Source: Sceloporus undulatus
Lineage: Eukaryota > Chordata > Lepidosauria > Squamata > Phrynosomatidae
Reading direction: 5' to 3'
DNA length: 64,000 nucleotides
Assembly: GCF_019175285.1 (NCBI RefSeq)
Contig: NC_056527.1
Coordinates: 116,859,478 to 116,923,477 of the forward strand
The position numbers were made by a program, and so were the translations under genes. Below, piece after piece: positions 55,225 through 64,000 of this stretch (the stretch's first letter is position 1; each line of letters starts with the position of its first letter). The notes beneath the pieces are model-generated. The model made no database searches. It was given only the letters and a program-made list of their open reading frames with translations, and was not told where the DNA came from.

Positions 55225-55480
55225 CAGCCAAGTGGCCAAGGTGGAAAGGGTTTTATGGACTGCAACCCCCAGAATCCCCAGCCAATGCTGTCCATGCTGG
55301 AAAAGTTGTTTCATGGACTAGAAATCCCAAGATCTCTCAGCCAGCAGCGGCCATGATGGAAAACTTCTTTTTTGATGGACTACAAATCCCAGAATCCCCC
55401 AAGGCAAAAGTTCTTTTATGGACTAGAAATCCCAGAATCCCCAGCAAACAGTGGCCAGGCTGGAAAGGTCAGCTGTGAGG
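55020..55480. repeat. ~60-bp minisatellite next to the tRNA genes
   Basis: About five units of tttatggactacaaatccca + gaatccccagccaa + ggccatgctggaaaagtt, at 55022, 55250, 55311, 55372 and 55416. A (TG)n/(CA)n insertion separates the first from the rest. Confidence 0.8.
55153..55221. repeat. (TG)n...(CA)n inverted microsatellites
   Basis: tgtgtgtgtgtgtgtgtg, a tatgtatatacatacata centre, then cacacacacacacacaca: a potential perfect hairpin. Confidence 0.92.
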
Positions 55481-55619
55481 ACTGCCTGCCACTTCCTGGA
55501 GCCTGGCAGTTAAATGCGGGCTCAAAGCGGATTCTCTCTCTCTCTGGAGCCTAGGCAGCGGATGATTGCTCACTGTCTTGCCCCAATGTCCCGGCTGGGT
55601 CCCCAGAAGCCCCGGCGGA

Positions 55620-55701
55620 GGTAGCGTGGCCGAGCGGTCTAAGGCGCTGGATTTAGGCTCCAGTCCCTCCGGGGGCGTGGGTTCGAATCCCACCGCTGCC
55701 A
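55620..55701 (+). tRNA. tRNA-Leu (anticodon UAG)
   Basis: 82-nt intron-less gene. Acceptor stem ggtagcg / cgctgcc plus discriminator A. A box tggccgagcggtctaagg, anticodon stem-loop ctgga-tttaggc-tccag with TAG, long class II variable arm, B box ggttcgaatcc. A Pol III terminator ttttc follows at 55706. As far as I recall it matches vertebrate tRNA-Leu-TAG closely. Confidence 0.97.
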
Positions 55702-55886
55702 GATCCTTTTCAGGCTGCAGACAGTTGCAAAGGCGGGTTTTGCGGGCAACAAGGAAAAGGAGGAAGGAAAGAGCTTGCTTTCCTTTCCCTCTTCTCCCTT
55801 GGGCCCTTGCTTCCAACTTTTTGCTCTGCAGAAAGCAGGAATCTTCTCCCATTACAGCCGCCCAGGATTTCAGCTTTTGCCAAGCA

Positions 55887-55958
55887 GCGTTGGTGGTATA
55901 GTGGTGAGCATAGCTGCCTTCCAAGCAGTTGACCCGGGTTCGATTCCCGGCCAACGCA
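55887..55958 (+). tRNA. tRNA-Gly (anticodon UCC)
   Basis: 72-nt intron-less gene. Acceptor stem gcgttgg / ccaacgc plus A. A box tggtatagtggtgagc, anticodon loop cttccaa with TCC, B box ggttcgattcc. Terminator tttt at 55965. It lies 185 bp downstream of tRNA-Leu on the same strand; each has its own internal promoter and terminator. It looks identical to mammalian tRNA-Gly-TCC. Confidence 0.97.
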
Positions 55959-56159
55959 GGCCCCTTTTGCCTATCTGTTCCCCTCTGTTTTAAAACTCCT
56001 TCCTTCTTGCCTTTTCTGTTTTGCAAATCCCTCTTTGCAACCTTGGAGTGGCTTTGTGGCAGCCTCTGGTTAGCAATGGGACACACTCCAGCTGAGCAAC
56101 ACTCTCCCTTCGCAAGAGCAGAGAGCTAGGAATGGACTATATAACACTCTTCCTTTGCA

Positions 56160-56212
56160 TGCACACACACACACACACACAGTCTCTCTCTCTCTCTCTA
56201 TATATATATATG
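56160..56212. repeat. (CA)n(CT)n(AT)n microsatellite
   Basis: cacacacacacacac, tctctctctctctc, atatatatat in succession. gcaaaggaagagtg on the right is an inverse of cactcttcctttgc on the left. Confidence 0.9.
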
Positions 56213-56324
56213 CAAAGGAAGAGTGCTGCTCTGCTGGAGTTTGTCCCATTGGTAACCACTAACCAGAACAGCACTCTTATTCCCAAGAAAGCACACAAGT
56301 TAAGAAGACCTGATGGGTTGTTTT

Positions 56325-56460
56325 TTGTGCGTTCTTCAGGTTGCTCTGAAGATGCTGGCGAAACATTAGGAATAAACTCTTCTAGTAGAACATGGCCACA
56401 TAGCCCAAAAAACCCACAAAAATCTATGGACGCCAGCCATGAAAGCCTTTGACTTCATCT
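56325..56460 (+). mobile_element. Unclassified repeat, GAAACGTCAGGA type
   Basis: gctctgaagatgctggcgaa, taggaataaactcttctag, gccagccatgaaagcctttg. Confidence 0.6.
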
Positions 56461-56727
56461 GCAGGATTAATGGAGTGCAAAGCCCATTTGCACATGGAAC
56501 TCAGGTTGCAGCAATTGAAGTAAGCTGAGGACAAAGAGGAGGAGAGAGAAAGTGGGACTTTTAAAAGCAGCTGGAAAAGCGGGAAGGCAGAGGATTACTG
56601 TAGCTGGGACTCTCCCTTCCAAATCAGACAATTGGAAGATGTGTTTTTCAAAACTGTGTTCAACAGGAGGTGACACAGAAGCCAACATTCACATCACATC
56701 CTATTGTAAAGGTTTCCTGGAGGATTT

Positions 56728-56949
56728 TGGGAGTGTGGTGTAGTGGTTTGAGCATTGGACTACCACTCTGGAGCCCAGGGATTGAATCCCCACTCAGCCT
56801 TGGAAACCCACTGGGTGACCTTAGGCAAGTTACGCTCTCTCAGCCTCAGAGGATGGCAATGGCAAACCCCCTCTGAAGAAACTTTCCATAACAGGGCCTC
56901 CTTAGGATCACCATGAGCGGGAAATTGCTCGAAGGCACGCAACAACAAT
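56728..56949 (+). mobile_element. tRNA-derived SINE, full length
   Basis: gggagtgtggtgtagtggtt, cccagggattgaatccccac, tail gaaggcacgcaacaaca. One of the best-preserved A-box regions in the window. Confidence 0.92.
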
Positions 56950-57384
56950 TCCACCACTATCCCAGGACAAAAGTTGTTGAAGCTCAAATTGCTTGCTAAA
57001 ATTATCTTTGCCGCCTCCGGTCTCCTTCCTTTGCCCAGTTGTGGGAGAGCCTGCCAGCCCACTTCCTCTTCCATCGAAGAAGACAAGTCCAGATTTTCAC
57101 AGAAAACACGCCATCCTTCCCTCCGACTTCTCCTTTCGGCCCGGTCACGAGAGAGAGGCACAGCTGTTCCCTTCAGCCTCTGTCGGTCTGAGCCTTGTGC
57201 CTCAAAATAGGACATTTTCTCTTGACCCAAAAAATCCAACAGTGGGAAGACCGCAGAAGCAATGGCTTGCAGTGGTACTACAGCAGAAGCTAAGGCTTGC
57301 TCCAAACCGCCTGCTCAATGGCAAAAGCAAAGCGTTTTCCAGAAAGTATATGCAATGTGAGATGTGCATGAAATCTCTGTCATG
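56950..57384. other. No recognised feature
   Basis: The 181-codon minus frame here runs into the SINE and is not a gene. Confidence 0.4.
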
Positions 57385-57985
57385 CAGAGAAATCATAGAG
57401 AGCTGGAGGGGTTTGCAAAGGTCATCTATTTCAACCCCTTGCCATGTAGGAGTGCACAACTGCAACACTCTTGAAGGACTATCATCCAACTTGAACATCT
57501 CCAAGGAGGGAAGGAGCATCATCCTCTGAGCCTCTCTAGCCCACTGCTGAACTGGTCTTACAAATTCTTCCTAATGTTTAGGTGTAATTTTAATCCATTG
57601 ATTATTGTTCTAGTAGCTGGAGCAGTACAAAAGAAGCTGGCACCATCTTCTCTGTTACATTCCTTCAGACGTTTAGATAGCTATAATGTCACCTTCCAGT
57701 CTCCTCTCCTCCAAGTTAAACATATCCACTTCTGTAGGTCATTCCTCATAAGGCTTGGTTTCCAGACTTTTGGCCATCTTGGTCAGCCTGATCTGGAACA
57801 TGTTCCAGATTGCTGATACTATTGATATCAACTGGACACTGTGCCAGGACAGTTCTGACCAAAGCAGACACTAAAACTTCTCTCCCTCTGGATATTATAC
57901 TTCTCTTGATGCATCCCAAAATTGCATTGACTTTTTTGGCTGCTGCATCACACTGACCCATGTTGAGCATGTCAAATACTAATAC
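57385..57985 (-). mobile_element. CR1 LINE, 3' end, old copy
   Basis: gaaatcatagagagctggag to ctgctgcatcacactgaccc in reverse. Much more diverged than the other CR1 copies. Frame fragment with CDAAAKKVNAILGCIKRSII. Confidence 0.88.
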
Positions 57986-58651
57986 CTCTGTCTAGATGTT
58001 TTTCACAGGCGTTTGTGTCCACCTTGGTTTTTAAAAATGTGTCTAGCCAACTGGTATACAAGACACAGCAACTGGGTGCACACTTGCATCATTTACTTGC
58101 AAAACAAAAATCTACCCCAAGGAGGAAGAGACTATCCCTCAAAAGGTTGCTTTTCTTATTTGCTGCTTACTTGGGGCAACATTGTTGAGAGCAAACCTTT
58201 CAAGACCTTTCAGAAACTTGATACAGTTCTAGTCCTTTCTAGACCAAAACCACCAGTGAATTCTGGAGCTCCTGTTCTCTCTTTCTGCTTCAGAGTGGGT
58301 TATTGGACTGTTCCCGATATTAAGAAGTCATGAAGGGATTGCTTGGAACTTATGAGTAATTTTTCTGTTTAAAGGGGTGAAAATCACCAAGCCTTTTTGA
58401 ACTTTGTTGGACTGCTAAGTCAACAATCATGGAAAGTACAACCCAACAATACGTAGGAGAGCCTCACTTCACCTATCCTTGGTTGAAACCAATTCCTGTC
58501 CATATTTTCCTCAATGACATTATTCGTAAAACATTCTTATTCCTTTTCGTTCTACTGTATTTGAGATTTATTGGACCTAATAGATTTGACTGTTTGGCCA
58601 TAGTTTTTGCTCCCCCCCCCCCCTTACAGAAATGCACAGGTAACAATGTTG

Positions 58652-59645
58652 ACCATACCACAACCTCTAGACATGTTGATCATAGGGTTCAAATCTTCAC
58701 TCAGCCATGGAAAAATCCGGAATGGCGGTGGTTCCACCTGTCCTGAACGGGGTCACGCTCCCTGTGAAGGACTCCGTGCGCAGTCTGGGGGTGCTTCTTG
58801 ACTCGTCGCTTCACCTGACTGCTCAGGTGAATGCGACGGTCAAGAGCACCTGTTATCAGTTTCGGCTGATTCGCCAGCTGCGCCCATACCTGGCCCAGAG
58901 GGACCTAGAAACTGTTGTACATGCTCTGGTAACTTCGAGACTGGATTTCTGCAATGTACTCTACATGGGGCAACCCTTATACCAAACTTGGAAGCTACGA
59001 TTGGTGCAGAACATGGCAGCCCGGCTGGTCACTGGTGCCCCCAGGACCAGCCATATAACACCGGTTTTAAAAGATCTCCATTGGCTGCCCATTCACTTCC
59101 GAGCCCAATATAAGGTGTTGGTAATTACCTATAAAGCCCTAAATGGCTTGGGCCCAGGATACCTAAAGGACCGCCTCTCCCCGTATATTCCGCCTCGCAC
59201 CCTCAGAACGTCTGGGCAGCAGCTACTGAAGGTGCCTGGGGCCAGGTTAGTCTCCACGACTCGGAAGACGTTTTCCATAGCTGCCCCAGCCCTTTGGAAC
59301 GCGCTGCCCATTGAGCTCCGCTCGTCCACTACCCTGGCCCAATTTAGGAAGGATCTCAAAACCTTCCTATTCCAGCAGGCATTCCCCGAATAAATATCCT
59401 GTGGGCCTCCCTCCTCTTTCGTGGCCAAGAGGCTGGGCTATGGGGCTTTTTATTGTTGCCTTGTTTTAACTGTGTTTTAATGTGTATATTATTGTTTGAT
59501 TGTTTTTAACTTGTTGTGAGCCGCCCTGATCGTAGGAAGGGCGGCATATAAATAAAATTTTATTATATTTATTATTATGTTTGAGGGACAGTGGGCAAGT
59601 CACTTTCATTCCGCTTCAGAGGAAGGCAATGGCAAACCTCCTTGG
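58652..59645 (+). mobile_element. tRNA-derived SINE split by an L2 LINE
   Basis: 5' part gggttcaaatcttcactcag to ccatgga (58711). Body resumes at about 59586 with cagtgggcaagtcactttca and gaggaaggcaatggcaaac. Confidence 0.8.
58716..59576 (+). mobile_element. L2-clade LINE, 3' end, intact frame
   Basis: 228 codons open to a TAA at 59393: LGVLLDSSLHLTAQVNATVK, DFCNVLYMGQPLY, ALWNALPIELRSSTTLAQF, FLFQQAFPE. UTR and tail gggcggcatataaataaaat. Very similar to the element at 8447-12030, of which it preserves the C-terminus that the other has lost. 5' truncated. Confidence 0.93.
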
Positions 59646-60265
59646 AATAAAGGGGATACAATTTGAATTCTGTCACCAATGCAAAAAGGTACTTCCTCTG
59701 AGATCCAAGACATCTCCATCCCTTCTGAAGTCACAACCCCTTCTGCTAGGCAAAAGAATTCAAATGCTATCTCCTGAGCTTTTCAGCGCTTGGTTTCCAG
59801 TGCCACAAGGCCAGGAGGAAGAGGGGCCTGCCTATAGATATCCCTTTGCACCCTCTCAACACAGAACGACACACCAACATCATCTTGACAAAATACAAGC
59901 TTGTGACTAGCATCAGTTTTCCTCTCCTGTATGAGGGGAGTGATTTTTTAAATCACTTTTGCCTGAGGAAGAAGGCAGTGGAGCTTCAAAAGCTTGCAAC
60001 ATGTATTTTTGTTCATTCCGGTTGGCCAAATAAAAGTATCACTGTTTTGTAGATTTTGGCTGTTATTATACTTTCCCATTTGTAATGTTCAGCTACTGAC
60101 TTTGAGGGGCTACTGAAAGGTTACATCCATCTTGATGTGGAAGCCCCACTTTCTGTGGAGTTGTCAAATGTGGCAGCCAGTTCTGTAAGTTAAGAAACCC
60201 TCTGTTGTGATGCGCAGGAGACTTGCCAAGCTTTTAAAGAACATCCCAGAATTAATGCAGACAAG
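59646..60265. other. No recognised gene
   Basis: 59990-60060 (gagcttcaaaagcttgcaac) resembles old interspersed repeats. Region between the LINE and the POLR2A 3' end. Confidence 0.4.
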
Positions 60266-60288
60266 GTCAAAAGTTAGTAAAAAAGGTT

Positions 60289-60294
60289 TTTATT
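60289..60294 (-). terminator. POLR2A poly(A) signal
   Basis: Complement of AATAAA. The 60295-61235 stretch between it and the POLR2A stop is free of MITE and SINE copies, as expected for a ~0.95-kb 3' UTR. Confidence 0.6.
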
Positions 60295-61235
60295 TTTTTT
60301 TCCTTCAGAAAGTTACAATTTTGAGTGCAGAGAAAAAAGCAAGAATTCCAAACACCCAACGAAACGACATTGCTTTTAACTGATCTGGCCGCTCTTCTCC
60401 CTTGCCAACATGTCCAGAACAAGTAGCCTGGCACCCTTCCTCTCAGCCCTGAGCAGAACCGGAGAAAACAAGGCCAGGGGCCAACTCCAAACTTTTCAAC
60501 ATGCGACGCAGGCAGGACAGAAGAAAACCAAGCCATCCTGACCAGAGGTTGTTTTTTTTATAGAGTTAAAAACAGCTCCTCTTAAAAAAGAGCTTCGTTC
60601 TCATTAGACCAAAGGAGAGAGAAAAAGTGAACACATAATGCACCTAAGTCAAGAAACCTTCTAACATGTCTTTAACATAAATAATTCTCAACAGACATGG
60701 AAAGGTGTACTATAGACCTGAAGCTAGGAAATCAACAGAGGATAAACCGATGCTCAAAGTAATCATAGCTTCAAAATGTCATTTTTCTCCCCTCCCGAAC
60801 AGTTACGAGATCAGAAACTTGGCTCTGTTTTACTGGGGTGGAAGGTTGCGCGTCCGACCCCCTTCACACTGCATGAGGGGCTTACCCTGTAGGGTCCTGA
60901 TTTGCAGATTTATTAGGTAGTCTATATGATTATTTACAAGTTTTTTTTAAAAGATAAAAATACCAAAACATGAAGAAGAGCAGAGACTAAAACTTCTTCC
61001 ACCCGGGGAAGGGGGGATGCAGGCGGAGGGAGAGATGGGACTCAGTGACATAGGATCCCCACCCACAGTCCCACTTGGTCAAAGCTGGGGCCAACCAGGA
61101 AAGTGACAGAAATTTCAGGCAAATTTTCCCATCTCCTAAACGGTTTCCAATCTTTTCCTCAAACCACAAAGCGCATGACCCAGAGATCACACCCCAACCG
61201 TTCTCCAAGGCAGCGATAGGTGCCTCCCCCCGCTT

Positions 61236-63958
<2,723 letters not shown>

Positions 63959-64000
63959 CTATAAGTTCCCAACTCAACCCGCAAGGATTCACCAACCCAG

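Noticed and set aside
54786-55478. A 230-codon plus-strand frame
   Set aside because: It runs through microsatellites and minisatellite units and has no domain or splice logic.
56760-57305. A 181-codon minus-strand frame
   Set aside because: Its C-terminal part is antisense SINE and the rest matches no family I know.

Overview
The window looks like squamate reptile nuclear DNA, probably iguanian. This is inferred from spliced vertebrate genes, CR1 and L2 LINEs, a tRNA-derived SINE with an ACAACAACA tail, and about 28 copies of a fold-back MITE; no species can be named. Four protein genes and two tRNA genes were recognised. I derived intron boundaries by reading GT/AG sites and matching phases by hand.

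Layout. 1-3170: CR1 end, MITE cluster and a CpG-rich TCTCGCGAGA promoter-like patch. 3171-8091 (+): SAT2-like acetyltransferase, six exons, complete (176 aa). 8155-12092: a nearly full-length L2 LINE inserted in a Tigger-like element. 12100-18280: repeats only. 18286-30228 (-): TNFSF13 (APRIL); four exons found, at least one linker exon not found. 35952-52523 (-): TNFSF12 (TWEAK), six exons, complete (267 aa). Its 11 kb first intron holds unusual tandem repeats. 55620-55958 (+): tRNA-Leu(UAG) and tRNA-Gly(UCC). 61236-63843 (-): the last three exons of POLR2A, including the whole C-terminal domain (CTD).

The order POLR2A-TNFSF12-TNFSF13 on one strand with SAT2 opposed matches the mammalian 17p13.1 order, but the genes that separate TNFSF13 from SAT2 in human (SENP3 to SHBG) are not here. 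TNFSF12 and TNFSF13 are secreted/membrane cytokines of the TNF family. SAT2 acetylates small amines. POLR2A is the catalytic subunit of RNA polymerase II.

Most of the remaining sequence is transposon-derived and often nested: LINE in DNA transposon, LINE in SINE, SINE in SINE, MITE in SINE, CR1 in an older repeat. The most unusual structures are a SINE whose body has been amplified in tandem, a degenerate ~57-bp minisatellite that it interrupts, a 50/51-bp alternating minisatellite in a SAT2 intron, and a MITE family that carries a ZNF143/STAF-like motif on both arms. No retrovirus-like or toxin-derived element was recognised.
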